From Oscillatoria salina IIICB1 (GTDB taxonomy: Bacteria; Cyanobacteriota; Cyanobacteriia; Cyanobacteriales; SIO1D9), in the NCBI RefSeq assembly GCF_020144665.1, contig NZ_JAAHBQ010000051.1:1-45959 (forward strand): a stretch of DNA of 45,959 nt, given 5' to 3'. Of this stretch, positions 1 through 9,115 are shown piece by piece; position 1 is the first letter of the stretch; every line of letters starts with the position of its first letter. The notes under the pieces are model-generated. The model did not search any database and was not told where the DNA came from. It was given only the letters and a program-made list of their open reading frames with translations. Position numbers and translations under genes: made by a program.

Positions 1-11
1 GTCGGGAGTCG

Positions 12-2231
12 TCACGCAAGATAGTTGTCAACACCTATCCAATGAGGAGAATTAGGTTCACCAAACAAAATCAAGGAAGAACTTAGTTGGGAAATTACTC
101 TAGTAGTTACGTCACTAACCGCTAATCCCGCCACAGTCCGACGACGGAGCGATCGCAAAATTACGAGATCGAATGAACGAGCGGCTTTAAGAATTGCCTC
201 AGCAGGCTCGTCACTGCGAATAGTTTTGATGATTAAATCTACTTGGGGGTGACTTTGACTAAGAATTTCAGCAAGTTCTGACTCAAATATGTAGATTTGT
301 TCAGCAGTCATCGCGCGAGAGCCGACGTGCAAACAGGTAATTTGGGCTTTGTTAGTATCGGCGAATAATTGAGCAAACCTAATTGTTCTTAAGGTTTGAG
401 GGGTAATATTTTTGACAGGGACTAAAATTTGGCGAATGTTAATTGGTTCTTCTAGCAGTCGCATTACTGCTACTGGACAATGAGCAGACCAAAAGACGCT
501 ATTAATGACATTACCAAACAAACGAGCTTGTAAGCTGGTTGTCGGACTCCAACCCATCACAATTAAACTCGCGTCTTGTTCTTTGCCAGCACGACTGATA
601 CCATAAGAAACATCGTCATCAACTCGGACGATTGTTTTCGCTTTAACTTGAAACTCCTCAGCTACAGCCGTTGCGCGTTCTAAAAGACGTTGACTTTTAG
701 CGATCTCTAGTTCCAATTCTGGTTCATCCATGTGAACATGAGCTTTAGCGATCGATAAGGGTACGACCATTCCTGACTCATGACGCGCTAACCTTGCACC
801 CATTTCTACTAAATACCTTTCTGTGTGGGGATTAGAAACTGGTACCAAGACGGTAAAAGGAGGATTAGAGGAAGTAGGTTGATTGGTGTGGGTAGGGACA
901 GTACGCGGGACTACAGCCAAATCTGTGCTATCAGCGATCGCTAATGTTGAATTTTGCTTCTCTAAATTAAATTCAATGTCGCGAGAAGAAATACTAGATT
1001 CGACATCGTTTGTAACTCCCCACATAGCCGTTTTGCTGTCTAATTTTGTTTTTGGTAGCGGTAATTTTCTCGCAAAACGAGCTGTCAAAACTGGTCCGAG
1101 AATTGCTGTCACCAACATCAAAACAATTACAGTATTGAACACAGAATCCGGAATCAAGCCAGCATTTAAACCTACCAAAGCGGCTGCTAAAGTTGCTGCT
1201 ACTTGTGGTAAAGACAAAGACCACATTGTCATCGTTTCGTTCCAGTTATAACCGAAGCATTGTTTAGTAATAAAAGCAGCTAAAAATTTGCAACTAATTA
1301 ACACTCCCACAATTGCCCCAGTTAATAACAATTCTGTTGTCAAAGTATTAACAAAACCAGAAACATTTAGCAGCAATCCCATATCAACAAAGAAAAAGGG
1401 AATAAATAAAGTGCTGCCAACAAACTCAATTTTTTCTTCTACTGGAGAGCCTCCGACTACATCATTCACTGCTAAACCAGCTAAAAAGGCACCGACAATT
1501 TTATCAACATTTATTATTTGCGCTCCTACAGATGCTAAAAATACTGCTAAGAGAACAAACAAAAATTGATTGCTTTCTTCGTCTCCCGTGCGGCGAAAAT
1601 ATTCTTTTCCAGCCCAACCAAAACCAAATAACACAATAACTGAGTAAATTGCTAAAGCTCCTAGTTGGCTAACTAAACTAACAGCAGAAAAATCACCGGC
1701 ATGAATAGAAACACAGATTGCTAGAATGAGCAAAGCGGAAATATCAGTGAAAATTGTGGCGCCAATACTAACAGTTACTGCTTCGTTATTTGTTACTCCT
1801 AAACGGTTAACGATTGGATAACCTAAAAGGGTATGGGAAGCAAGTAATGAACCAATTAAAATCGAAGCATTCCAGCCCATTCCCAATGCTAAACCAACGC
1901 TGGCACCACCGATTAAAGGAATTATAAACGTAGCAAAACCAAAAGTCAAAGAACGATTTTTAGTTTTGCGAAATTCTGCTAAATCTATTTCTAATCCTGC
2001 GACAAACATGAGATAAATTTTCCCAATGTCTGAAAGCAATTTCATGGTTTCTGATTCAGCACTGAGCAATCCTAAACCGTCAGGTCCCAAACAAACTCCA
2101 GCAACCAATAAACCTACCAATCCTGGTAATCGAAGACGTTCAAAAATAGGCGGGAGTATCAAAATAACTAAAAGCAGGATTGTGAAACCGACAATTGGAC
2201 TATCTGGCAGCCACTTAAGTATTTGTTCCAT
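12..2231 (-). CDS. Cation/proton antiporter (CPA2/Kef type) with C-terminal universal-stress domains
   Basis: A 739-residue membrane protein. Residues about 15-385 are a run of hydrophobic segments of the Na+/H+ exchanger fold (PF00999-like), with conserved-looking stretches such as LPGLVGLLVAGVCLGP and DKIVGAFLAGLAVND. After a polar linker, residues about 455-735 resemble two tandem UspA-like domains, including a VMGWSP-type segment and PVAVMRLLEEP. The family exchanges Na+ or K+ for protons across the cytoplasmic or thylakoid membrane; Usp domains are thought to bind nucleotides and gate transport. Ion specificity cannot be read from sequence. The ATG has no strong Shine-Dalgarno. It is the third minus-strand transporter after bicA and nhaS3 but separated by about 300 bases, so it probably has its own promoter. 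The stop codon lies inside the window, so the gene is complete. Confidence 0.88.
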   Translation of the reverse strand: MEQILKWLPDSPIVGFTILLLVILILPPIFERLRLPGLVGLLVAGVCLGPDGLGLLSAESETMKLLSDIGKIYLMFVAGLEIDLAEFRKTKNRSLTFGFATFIIPLIGGASVGLALGMGWNASILIGSLLASHTLLGYPIVNRLGVTNNEAVTVSIGATIFTDISALLILAICVSIHAGDFSAVSLVSQLGALAIYSVIVLFGFGWAGKEYFRRTGDEESNQFLFVLLAVFLASVGAQIINVDKIVGAFLAGLAVNDVVGGSPVEEKIEFVGSTLFIPFFFVDMGLLLNVSGFVNTLTTELLLTGAIVGVLISCKFLAAFITKQCFGYNWNETMTMWSLSLPQVAATLAAALVGLNAGLIPDSVFNTVIVLMLVTAILGPVLTARFARKLPLPKTKLDSKTAMWGVTNDVESSISSRDIEFNLEKQNSTLAIADSTDLAVVPRTVPTHTNQPTSSNPPFTVLVPVSNPHTERYLVEMGARLARHESGMVVPLSIAKAHVHMDEPELELEIAKSQRLLERATAVAEEFQVKAKTIVRVDDDVSYGISRAGKEQDASLIVMGWSPTTSLQARLFGNVINSVFWSAHCPVAVMRLLEEPINIRQILVPVKNITPQTLRTIRFAQLFADTNKAQITCLHVGSRAMTAEQIYIFESELAEILSQSHPQVDLIIKTIRSDEPAEAILKAARSFDLVILRSLRRRTVAGLAVSDVTTRVISQLSSSLILFGEPNSPHWIGVDNYLA

Positions 2232-2501
2232 TGCGATAAACTTCAGTTTTTAGGGAGCGAAAAACCATAAATATTATTGATTTTTTTGTTCGTTTTTTGT
2301 TGTTCGCGGCTATTTTTAAACCTCTTAATTACCTGACGAACAGGTTGAGGAGACTTAGCAGAGCATTAATATTAGTAAAGGCTTGACTAATCCCGAAAAA
2401 AATTAGTAAGCCAACTAAGAACAAATAAAGTTTTTGAGACTTGAAAATTAGCCAAAATTTGTTTTCACAATTATTGCTGAGAAGATAGTGAGATTAAAAT
2501 T
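2232..2501. other. Intergenic stretch between two antiporter genes
   Basis: AT-rich spacer with no convincing gene. The minus strand carries an open frame (stop at 2329-2331, open back to about 2497) that would encode a hydrophobic segment containing LYLFLVGLLIFFGIS, but it has no ATG or GTG and only a TTG at 2424. The promoter of the 739-residue antiporter gene presumably lies here, but no clear -35/-10 pair stands out. Confidence 0.4.
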
Positions 2502-2533
2502 AGCGATCGCGATAGTTGGGCGATCGCTTTTTT
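2502..2533. terminator. Hairpin made of two HIP1 octamers
   Basis: AGCGATCGC at 2502-2510 pairs perfectly with GCGATCGCT at 2520-2528 around a nine-base loop, followed on the plus strand by a run of T and preceded on the minus strand by the matching A run. It begins seven bases after the nhaS3-like stop codon, so it can act as that gene's terminator. The best T tract is on the opposite strand, so efficiency toward the minus-strand transcript is uncertain. Confidence 0.5.
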
Positions 2534-2539
2534 AGCTAT

Positions 2540-3934
2540 TTATTTCGCGATATCTGCTTCCTCAAAAGATTCCAAAACATCTTCTTCCTCTGTTGTATTT
2601 TTCAATGCCAATCTTAAGAAAGGAGGTGCCAAGAAAGTTGTCAGAATGACCATGATAATAATTGCGGCTTCCAAAGGTTTACTAAGTACACCACTCGCCG
2701 AACCAATCCCAGCAAAAACCAGTCCAACTTCACCTCTAGGAATCATTCCTACACCAATTGCTAAACGATTAATTGGTGTTTTACCTGTAACTGACCAACC
2801 TGTAATTACCTTACCAATAATTGCGACAACAAGCAGAAAAGCCGCAATTACTAATCCTTGTCTATTAGTGGGAATCGCTGGATTGAGAACACCTAAATCA
2901 GCTTTTGCGCCCACACTCACAAAGAAAATTGGAACTAAGATATCAGCGATGGGAATTACCTGTTTATCAAGTTCTTTGCGCTTATCAGTTTCATCAAGAA
3001 CTAAACCAGCAGCGAAGGCGCCCAGAATTGCTTCCAGATGAATTGCATTAGCGAGAAATGCCATTAAGAAAGCAAAGGTAAAAGCAGGAATAACTAAATT
3101 TCCGCGTGTTTGTAATCTTTCAGCGATCGCGACAAAAGATTTGTTGAAAAATTTCCCCAGAAAAATCGAACCGAGGAGAAAAACACTGGCACTTGTCATC
3201 AAATAAATCAAGTTGACAATATCAACTTCGCCAGTTTTGGCTAAACTTGCTACTACTGCCAAAACGATAATTCCCAAGACATCATCAATCACTGCGGCGC
3301 CAACAATAATTTGACCTTCTCTTGACTTGAGATAGCCTAATTCAGAGAGAACTTTGGAAGTAATTCCAATGCTGGTAGCAGTTAAAGCTGCACCTGCAAA
3401 AATAGCAGGAATTGCCGGAACATTAAAAAAGAACATTAAACCAATAGTTCCCGCAGCAAAAGGCGCAACTACACCAACTACAGCGACAACTGCTGCTTGA
3501 TAGCCGACTTTTTGCAATTCCCGCAAGTCTGACTCTAAACCAATTTCAAACAGCAGAATAATTACGCCTAATTCCGCCAAAACCGAAATTACTTCGCTTT
3601 GCGTTTCAAAAATACTGCTGACAGATTCAGGACTTAAATTGCCGATCGCCTGGAGAACTGTCATAATAACTGAGTCGCTAGCTTCGGCACCAACTTCGGG
3701 AAACATTAGCAGATGCAAGGCGGAAACACCGACAATTACACCAGCGACTAATTCGCCTAAGACTGGAGGTAAATCTAGCGCTTTTGATAACTCGCCACCG
3801 AGTTTACTAGCAACATAAATCACAACTAAACTTAGTAGCACTCCGGTTAAAATCATCGGCGAATTTCCCGGATCGGTTGCCGTTGCTAGTAAAGGATTGG
3901 TAAGGTTTTGCCAAGCTAGAGAAGTCATGCTCAT
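2540..3934 (-). CDS. nhaS3: Na+/H+ antiporter, NhaS3-like
   Basis: A 464-residue integral membrane protein of the CPA2 antiporter family. It matches the cyanobacterial NhaS3 group in length (about 460 residues) and in segments such as LDLPPVLGELVAGVIVGVS and AILGAFAAGLVLDETDKR; the acidic pair in VGAAVIDDVLG is the expected ion-binding site. NhaS3 of Synechocystis is a thylakoid Na+/H+ antiporter induced with inorganic-carbon uptake genes. Here the gene follows bicA on the same strand with a 134-base gap, consistent with an operon in which the antiporter restores the Na+ gradient used for bicarbonate import. AGGAG at 3945-3949 (minus strand) sits ten bases before the chosen ATG, supporting this start. 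The gene ends in a HIP1 hairpin. Family call is firm; exact orthology is inferred. Confidence 0.88.
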   Translation of the reverse strand: MSMTSLAWQNLTNPLLATATDPGNSPMILTGVLLSLVVIYVASKLGGELSKALDLPPVLGELVAGVIVGVSALHLLMFPEVGAEASDSVIMTVLQAIGNLSPESVSSIFETQSEVISVLAELGVIILLFEIGLESDLRELQKVGYQAAVVAVVGVVAPFAAGTIGLMFFFNVPAIPAIFAGAALTATSIGITSKVLSELGYLKSREGQIIVGAAVIDDVLGIIVLAVVASLAKTGEVDIVNLIYLMTSASVFLLGSIFLGKFFNKSFVAIAERLQTRGNLVIPAFTFAFLMAFLANAIHLEAILGAFAAGLVLDETDKRKELDKQVIPIADILVPIFFVSVGAKADLGVLNPAIPTNRQGLVIAAFLLVVAIIGKVITGWSVTGKTPINRLAIGVGMIPRGEVGLVFAGIGSASGVLSKPLEAAIIIMVILTTFLAPPFLRLALKNTTEEEDVLESFEEADIAK

Positions 3935-4068
3935 TTCTCTTTTTCTCCTGTGTGAATGTTTGGTTTTTGAGCGAAATTAATCAATGGTGGATTAGGTAAA
4001 GTTAGTTAATTAGCGATCGCGTTTTTTGCTTAAATCTTGACTTAACCCGCCAGATTTAAACTTGCCAG

Positions 4069-5772
4069 TTACAACACCTTTGATTCCAAATTGAGTGGTG
4101 TTTCAGTAGTATTGGTGTAGGAATCGTTAATATTCACCAAAGCTAGTGCTTGTTGTAGTGCTTCTAAACGACTGATTCCGACGTGATTTGGGGGAAGTAT
4201 TGACCAAATACCTAGTTTTTCTAAGCGTTTCTTAATTTTGCCTTCAGCACCGACGATGAAGACGTGACGACCTTTATCAATGGCATCTTGAATCGTGTTT
4301 TCAATGGCGAGTGAAGAAGTTACACCTAAGATGGGAACATCACTAAGGTCTACAATGAGAACATCGTGATCGACCATTGCTGTTTGTTCGCGAGCGATCG
4401 CTTTCGCTACTCCAAAAATCATCGGACCGCTAAGGTGGAACAAGAGGACTCGATTCTCAGCGCGATCGAGCAATTGTCTTTCTTCGGGAGAAAGTAAGAT
4501 TTCGTCGTCAGCATCGGTGACAGTTTTGACATCGTTAGCTTGTAGTTGGGTCAGGCGATCGATAGTTAAGATATTAGCGATAAATACTCCAACTCCAACT
4601 GCAACAATCAAATCGACGAAGACTGTGAGTAAGATTACGCTATACATAATCAATGAGCCTTTCACCGAGATTTTATGAGCGCGTTTGAGGAAACTCCAGT
4701 CGATGATGTCAATACCAACTTTGAGGGCGATACCTGCTAAAACTGCCATCGGAATTGTCGCAGTCAGAGGTGCAGCCCAAAGGACAACGATGAGTAAAAC
4801 AAAGGCGCGGGTTAAGCCTGAAAGTGCGGTGCGACCACCACTTTGAATGTTAACGACGGTTCCCATTGTTGCTCCAGCACCAGCAATACCGCCGAATAAT
4901 CCGGAAGCGAGGTTGCCCAGTCCTTGCCCAATTAATTCTTTGTCTGAGTTGTGATGGGTACGAGTTAAACTATCGGCAACTACGGAAGTAAGTAAGGCAT
5001 CGATACAGCCCAGCATTCCGAGAACTAAGGCATCGACGAGCATGACTCGAAACTGACTGGGAGTGAAGTAAGGTAGTTGCAAACTAGGCAAACCAGCAGA
5101 AATTTCGCCGATGCGTCGAATCTCTACACCTTGGAAGAAGAATAACGATACCGCAGTACCAATAATTAAAGCGGCTAATTGGGGAGGAACGATACGCTTC
5201 CATTTAGTGGGCATTAAGACGATAATGGCTACCGCGATCGCCGCTAAAATCGTTTCGGGAAGACTAATGTTATTAATTAGTGTGGGTAAGTTTTGAATTG
5301 TCCCGATTACGCCACCTTTCGGTGATGCCTGTCCTAGAAACGGTCCAAGCTGAAGAATAATCAGGATAATGCCAATCCCGGACATGAAACCGGAAACTAC
5401 TGTATAAGGCATCAAGGTGACATATTTCCCCAGCCGCAAAACTCCAAAAATAATTTGGAATACTCCCGCCATCATTACGACGGTGAATGCCATCGCCAAG
5501 CCGTTGTCGGGGTCGGCTGCTGTCAAACTAGCAATTACTGCTGTCATGATGACAGTCATTGGTCCGGTGGGCTCGGAAATTAAGGTCGGAGTACCACCGA
5601 ATAAGGCAGCAAAAAAGCCCACTAATACTGCTCCCCAAAGCCCAGCCGCAGCCCCGGCTCCGGAGGCAACACCGAAGGCTAGTGCCATCGGCAGGGCGAT
5701 AACTGCGGCAGTTAGTCCGCCGAAGATATCCCCTTTTAGGTTGCGAAAATGAATGCGATTAGTGAGTTGCAT
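4069..5772 (-). CDS. bicA: Low-affinity, high-flux Na+-dependent bicarbonate transporter BicA (SulP family)
   Basis: A 567-residue SulP transporter, nearly the same length as characterised BicA of Synechococcus PCC 7002. The N-terminus (IHFRNLKGDIFGG, TLISEPTGPMTVI) and the later TMGTVVNIQSGGRTALSG stretch are recognisable BicA signatures. About 12-14 membrane segments fill residues 15-405, and a STAS domain occupies about 430-545 with LIVDLSDVPILGVTSSLA. BicA imports HCO3- with Na+ across the plasma membrane as part of the CO2-concentrating mechanism. The nhaS3-like gene lies directly downstream and a LysR gene is divergent upstream; both fit carbon-limitation control. No strong Shine-Dalgarno precedes the ATG. 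A SulP sulfate transporter is the alternative, but resemblance to BicA is strong along the whole length. Confidence 0.93.
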   Translation of the reverse strand: MQLTNRIHFRNLKGDIFGGLTAAVIALPMALAFGVASGAGAAAGLWGAVLVGFFAALFGGTPTLISEPTGPMTVIMTAVIASLTAADPDNGLAMAFTVVMMAGVFQIIFGVLRLGKYVTLMPYTVVSGFMSGIGIILIILQLGPFLGQASPKGGVIGTIQNLPTLINNISLPETILAAIAVAIIVLMPTKWKRIVPPQLAALIIGTAVSLFFFQGVEIRRIGEISAGLPSLQLPYFTPSQFRVMLVDALVLGMLGCIDALLTSVVADSLTRTHHNSDKELIGQGLGNLASGLFGGIAGAGATMGTVVNIQSGGRTALSGLTRAFVLLIVVLWAAPLTATIPMAVLAGIALKVGIDIIDWSFLKRAHKISVKGSLIMYSVILLTVFVDLIVAVGVGVFIANILTIDRLTQLQANDVKTVTDADDEILLSPEERQLLDRAENRVLLFHLSGPMIFGVAKAIAREQTAMVDHDVLIVDLSDVPILGVTSSLAIENTIQDAIDKGRHVFIVGAEGKIKKRLEKLGIWSILPPNHVGISRLEALQQALALVNINDSYTNTTETPLNLESKVL

Positions 5773-6000
5773 AAGTGAAAAAGTCGTTCAAGGTTTGCAT
5801 ACAAGTTGAGAAAAATATTTCGATTGCAGAGTGGAGACTCGCTCCGCTCCATTTATAGATAAAAAACTATTGTTTGCTTTTCATCTATCGTTTTTTTTCG
5901 ATGTTACAATGATACAGGTCAAGCAGAAAAATTGTAATTTTTTTTTGCTAATGATTACTAGTCCCAAACATAATTTAAGCTTATGAGAGGTAGAAAGTTG
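5773..6000. promoter_or_regulatory. Divergent promoter region between bicA and the LysR gene
   Basis: About 230 bases separate the two divergent starts. A TACAAT at 5905-5910 is a candidate -10 for the LysR gene, with no well-spaced -35. ATCG at 5887-5890 and CGAT at 5899-5902 form a short dyad with an eight-T centre, and ATAG-N8-CTAT lies just upstream (near 5855-5870). Such spaced short dyads resemble LysR-type sites, but the repeats are short in AT-rich DNA, so this is suggestive only. Confidence 0.4.
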
Positions 6001-6966
6001 ATGAGCGCAACCTTACATCAGTTAGAAGTGTTCGAGACTGTTGCTCGTCACGGTAGCTTTACCCGTGCCGCCGAAGAGTTATCTATCACCCAACCGACTG
6101 TTTCTGGGCAAGTCAAGCAATTAAGCCAAACTGTTGGTATGCCTTTGTTCGAGCAGATTGGCAAACGCCTTTATCTCACCGAGGCTGGTTCTGCGTTACT
6201 CACCACTTGTCGGGAAATCTTCTCCAACCTAGATAATTTCCAGATGAAAGTAGCTGATTTACAGGGGATGAAGCAAGGAAAGTTACGTTTAGGGGTGGTA
6301 ACGACTGCTAAATACTTTATTCCGAGACTGTTAGGTTCATTTTGCCAGAAGTATCCAGAGATTGATGTCGCGCTAGTGGTGACGAATCATCAAACTCTCC
6401 GGGAAAGAATGCAAGACAATGCGGACGATTTATATGTTCTGAGTCAACCACCAGAAGATACAGATTTGCACAGTCAAGCTTTTCTCGATAATCCTTTAGT
6501 TGTCGTTGCTAAGAAGGGTCATCCTTTATCAAGGAAAAGTAAAGTTCCGATTAAAAGCTTGAGTAACGAAGCATTTATTATGCGCGAGTCTGGTTCCGGC
6601 ACGCGCAGAGCAGTCCAACAGCTATTTGCCAAGCACAAAGTGAATGTTTCTGTCAAGTTAGAATTGGGTAGTAACGAAGCAATTAAACAAGCGATCGCTG
6701 GGGGTTTAGGTATTTCAGTTTTGTCTGCTAACTGTCTGATTCCTGAAGGCACGATGGCAGAATTAACGGTTCTGGATGTCCAACATTTTCCCATTCAGTG
6801 TTCTTGGTATGTAGCTTATCTCGGAGGGAAACAGCTCTCAGTGATTGCCGATACGTTTCGCAAATATCTCCTAGATAAGAGTAACCACATCTCAGTTCCT
6901 ACAGCCGCTACAAATGGATCTCGCTCTGTCGTAGAACTTATCAATTCCAAGAGGAAAAAATCTTAA
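6001..6966 (+). CDS. LysR-type transcriptional regulator (CmpR/RbcR-like)
   Basis: A 321-residue LysR regulator. The N-terminal winged helix-turn-helix is clear (LHQLEVFETVARHGSFTRAA, then ITQPTVSGQVKQL), followed by a periplasmic-binding-like effector domain from about residue 95 to 300. I chose the ATG at 6001 rather than the one at 5983 because GAGAGG sits about ten bases before it. The overall look (ELSITQPTVSGQVKQLS, PLFEQIGKRLYLTEAG) is that of the cyanobacterial CmpR/CcmR/RbcR group, whose members sense photorespiratory or Calvin-cycle metabolites and control inorganic-carbon transporters. Divergence from bicA-nhaS3 makes those genes likely targets, but that is inference. A terminator-like hairpin follows at 7003-7024. 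Confidence 0.9.
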   Translation: MSATLHQLEVFETVARHGSFTRAAEELSITQPTVSGQVKQLSQTVGMPLFEQIGKRLYLTEAGSALLTTCREIFSNLDNFQMKVADLQGMKQGKLRLGVVTTAKYFIPRLLGSFCQKYPEIDVALVVTNHQTLRERMQDNADDLYVLSQPPEDTDLHSQAFLDNPLVVVAKKGHPLSRKSKVPIKSLSNEAFIMRESGSGTRRAVQQLFAKHKVNVSVKLELGSNEAIKQAIAGGLGISVLSANCLIPEGTMAELTVLDVQHFPIQCSWYVAYLGGKQLSVIADTFRKYLLDKSNHISVPTAATNGSRSVVELINSKRKKS

Positions 6967-7002
6967 CTTAGAGGTATTACCAAACAATTAGAGGCTAGAA
7001 AG

Positions 7003-7030
7003 GGGCAACCACGGGGGGTTGCCCTTGTGT
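7003..7030 (+). terminator. Rho-independent-like terminator after the LysR gene
   Basis: GGGCAACC (7003-7010) and GGTTGCCC (7017-7024) form an eight-pair stem with a six-base loop, followed by the T-rich TTGTGTTTGTTTG. It lies 36 bases after the LysR stop codon and before the oxidoreductase gene. Confidence 0.7.
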
Positions 7031-7075
7031 TTGTTTGTGGCAAGCTGGAAAAGATGAATAAGCGATTAAGTAATC

Positions 7076-8251
7076 ATGAACTACGATTGGATTGTTGTGG
7101 GTGGTGGGTTCGCTGGTGGTGCTTTAGCTTACGAATTAGCCAGTAAAGACTTTGCCGTTTTATTACTAGAAAAAGATGCCACTCTAGATAATGCGACTCG
7201 CTATAGTTATGGTGGACTTGCTTATTGGTCGGGAACTGACGAAATAACCAAACAATTATGTGCTGAAGGCATTGAAATTCACCGTCATCTATCTGAGGAA
7301 TTAGATGCTGATACAGAATTTCGAGAAATAGATTTATTACTAACTATAGATCGAGGAGTTGAGCCACAAAAAGTAGTAACAGAATATCGCAAATTTGCGC
7401 TCGCGCCCAAACTGCTAAATATTGAACAAGCAAGCGAATTAGAACCACTTTTGAATAAAAATGCCATCGCTGGTGCTTTACACTTGAATCACGGTCATAT
7501 TCATCCCCTAAAAACTACTCAAGGCTACCTTAACGCTTTTCTTCACCTCGGCGGTAAAATTGCCTACGACAAAGTAGTGGAATTACTGCGAGCCAAAAAT
7601 CGGATTTTAGGAGTTAAAACTACAAAAACAACTTATAACAGTCCTAACACCGTAATTTGCGCCGGAGGATTTAGTCGTAGTTTACTTCACGCCGCCGGAA
7701 TTAAGGTGAGAGTCTATTTTACCCATTCGGAAATCATTAAAACTCCCCCAGTAAATCTCAAATTACGCACCTTAGTAATGCCCGCCGATACAACTAGATT
7801 TACCCTAGAAGCTGAAGCCAGTAAACTAGAGTTAGATCGGCTTTGGAACCAACCTGGTTACGAACCAGTACCAGCAATTCTCGATCCGGGTGCAATTCAA
7901 TTTCTAGATAATAGTATTCGTATCGGTCAAATTAGTAGAACTCTCACCGATCCAAATGCTAAAGTAAATGAATTAGTTAGTGAAGCCCGTCTTCGCAGTG
8001 CCATTGGCAAAGTGCTACCAGCTTTGGAAAATCTACCGGGAACCTGGCATCATTGTCTTGTTGCTTTTGCCCATAATAAATTTTCTGTTGTTGGTGCTTT
8101 AGAAAAAATTAGAGGAATTTATCTTTTTTCTGGTTTTACAAATACTTTAGTTTTAGCACCACCTCTTGCCAAGCACTTTGCTATTTGGGCAACAGGGCAA
8201 AAAGATGAAATTATTGCCCAGCTATCAGATCCAGTTGATTATCTTTATTAA
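7076..8251 (+). CDS. FAD-dependent oxidoreductase of the DAO (glycine oxidase-like) family
   Basis: A 391-residue flavoprotein. The N-terminal dinucleotide-binding motif VVGGGFAGGALAYELA is followed by an acidic residue ending the second strand (LLLEKD), as expected for FAD binding. A second FAD contact, TVICAGGFSR, occurs near residue 205, and the C-terminal GIYLFSGFTN segment matches the usual closing motif of the family. DAO enzymes oxidise amines or amino acids (glycine, sarcosine and others) to imines with H2O2 release; the substrate here cannot be named. No signal peptide is visible, so it should be cytoplasmic. A hydrolase gene follows 56 bases downstream on the same strand and may be co-transcribed. 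Confidence 0.82.
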   Translation: MNYDWIVVGGGFAGGALAYELASKDFAVLLLEKDATLDNATRYSYGGLAYWSGTDEITKQLCAEGIEIHRHLSEELDADTEFREIDLLLTIDRGVEPQKVVTEYRKFALAPKLLNIEQASELEPLLNKNAIAGALHLNHGHIHPLKTTQGYLNAFLHLGGKIAYDKVVELLRAKNRILGVKTTKTTYNSPNTVICAGGFSRSLLHAAGIKVRVYFTHSEIIKTPPVNLKLRTLVMPADTTRFTLEAEASKLELDRLWNQPGYEPVPAILDPGAIQFLDNSIRIGQISRTLTDPNAKVNELVSEARLRSAIGKVLPALENLPGTWHHCLVAFAHNKFSVVGALEKIRGIYLFSGFTNTLVLAPPLAKHFAIWATGQKDEIIAQLSDPVDYLY

Positions 8252-8307
8252 TAAAATTAATTGGAAACTATTTAGCAACCCGCCTAGTTCGCAGAGGAAA
8301 AAAGCAA

Positions 8308-8952
8308 ATGGTTGTTTTTTATTATCCCCTTTCTTCGGAAATAAAAATTGATTCTAAACAAGTTAATGTTCAAGATGCTAAACTTCATTATGTAGAGGCA
8401 GGACGACCAAGTTCTCCCTCGGTTTTACTGCTTCACAGTGCTAGTAAAAATTCCCAAACTTGGGTAGATATTGGCACAATAAATCTCTTAGCTAAACAAA
8501 GATATCGAGCTGTTGCTGTAGATTTATATAGTAATGGTAGTTTTGCGACGAGAAAAAGTTCGCCGCAAGATTTTTTACTAGAGTTAATGGAGAAGCTAAA
8601 TTTAAAGTTACCAATTTTAGTTTCTCCTTCTTTAAGTGGATTGTATAGCTTGCCTTTTGTCGCTAATTATGCAGACAATTTGAAGGGTTTTGTGCCAATT
8701 GCTCCGGTAGGAATTTTGAAATTTAGCCAACAACTCCAAGGAATTAAATTACCTACTTTATCAGTTTGTGGCAGTAAAGATACAATGGCAGCCCAAGATG
8801 AAACTTTAGTTAAATTGATGCCGAATGCTCAAAAGGTAGTCTTGGAAAATGCTGGTCGAGATTGTTATTTAGAGGCAACGGAAGAGTTTCACAAATATTT
8901 AGTTAAGTTTGTGCGCGATTGTTCTTTTTTCAAACAAAAATCTTGCTGTTAG
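8308..8952 (+). CDS. Alpha/beta hydrolase, ABHD14-like, with an altered catalytic triad
   Basis: A 214-residue protein that aligns by eye along its length with the small ABHD14A/B hydrolases (about 210 residues). Shared segments are YRAVAVDLYSNG, the nucleophile region VSPSLSGLYSLPF (Ser108), and KGFVPIAPVGI; Asp158 in CGSKDTM matches the catalytic Asp. The position of the catalytic His, in an AGHPCYLD-like motif, reads NAGRDCYLE here, so it is Arg184 (codon CGA). The oxyanion HG is also HS. A GAGG ribosome-binding site lies about ten bases before the ATG. Human ABHD14B has been described as a lysine deacetylase; whether this copy is active is unclear. It may be co-transcribed with the upstream flavoprotein gene. 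Confidence 0.75.
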   Translation: MVVFYYPLSSEIKIDSKQVNVQDAKLHYVEAGRPSSPSVLLLHSASKNSQTWVDIGTINLLAKQRYRAVAVDLYSNGSFATRKSSPQDFLLELMEKLNLKLPILVSPSLSGLYSLPFVANYADNLKGFVPIAPVGILKFSQQLQGIKLPTLSVCGSKDTMAAQDETLVKLMPNAQKVVLENAGRDCYLEATEEFHKYLVKFVRDCSFFKQKSCC

Positions 8953-9115
8953 AGCATAGACATCTTGGTCAAGTAAAAATCTCATGACTAAATGGGTGCT
9001 AAATTAATCTCTTCAGCCGCTACTAGCACAATAGTATACTTAAGACAAGCATGAATATCTTCGATTGATAAATCTGGATAGTAGTCTTGAATAAAAAATG
9101 GTTTTTTCTGGGGGG

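Noticed and set aside
883-1569. Plus-strand frames inside the first antiporter gene
   Set aside because: They are antisense to a well-conserved membrane protein and show no family features.
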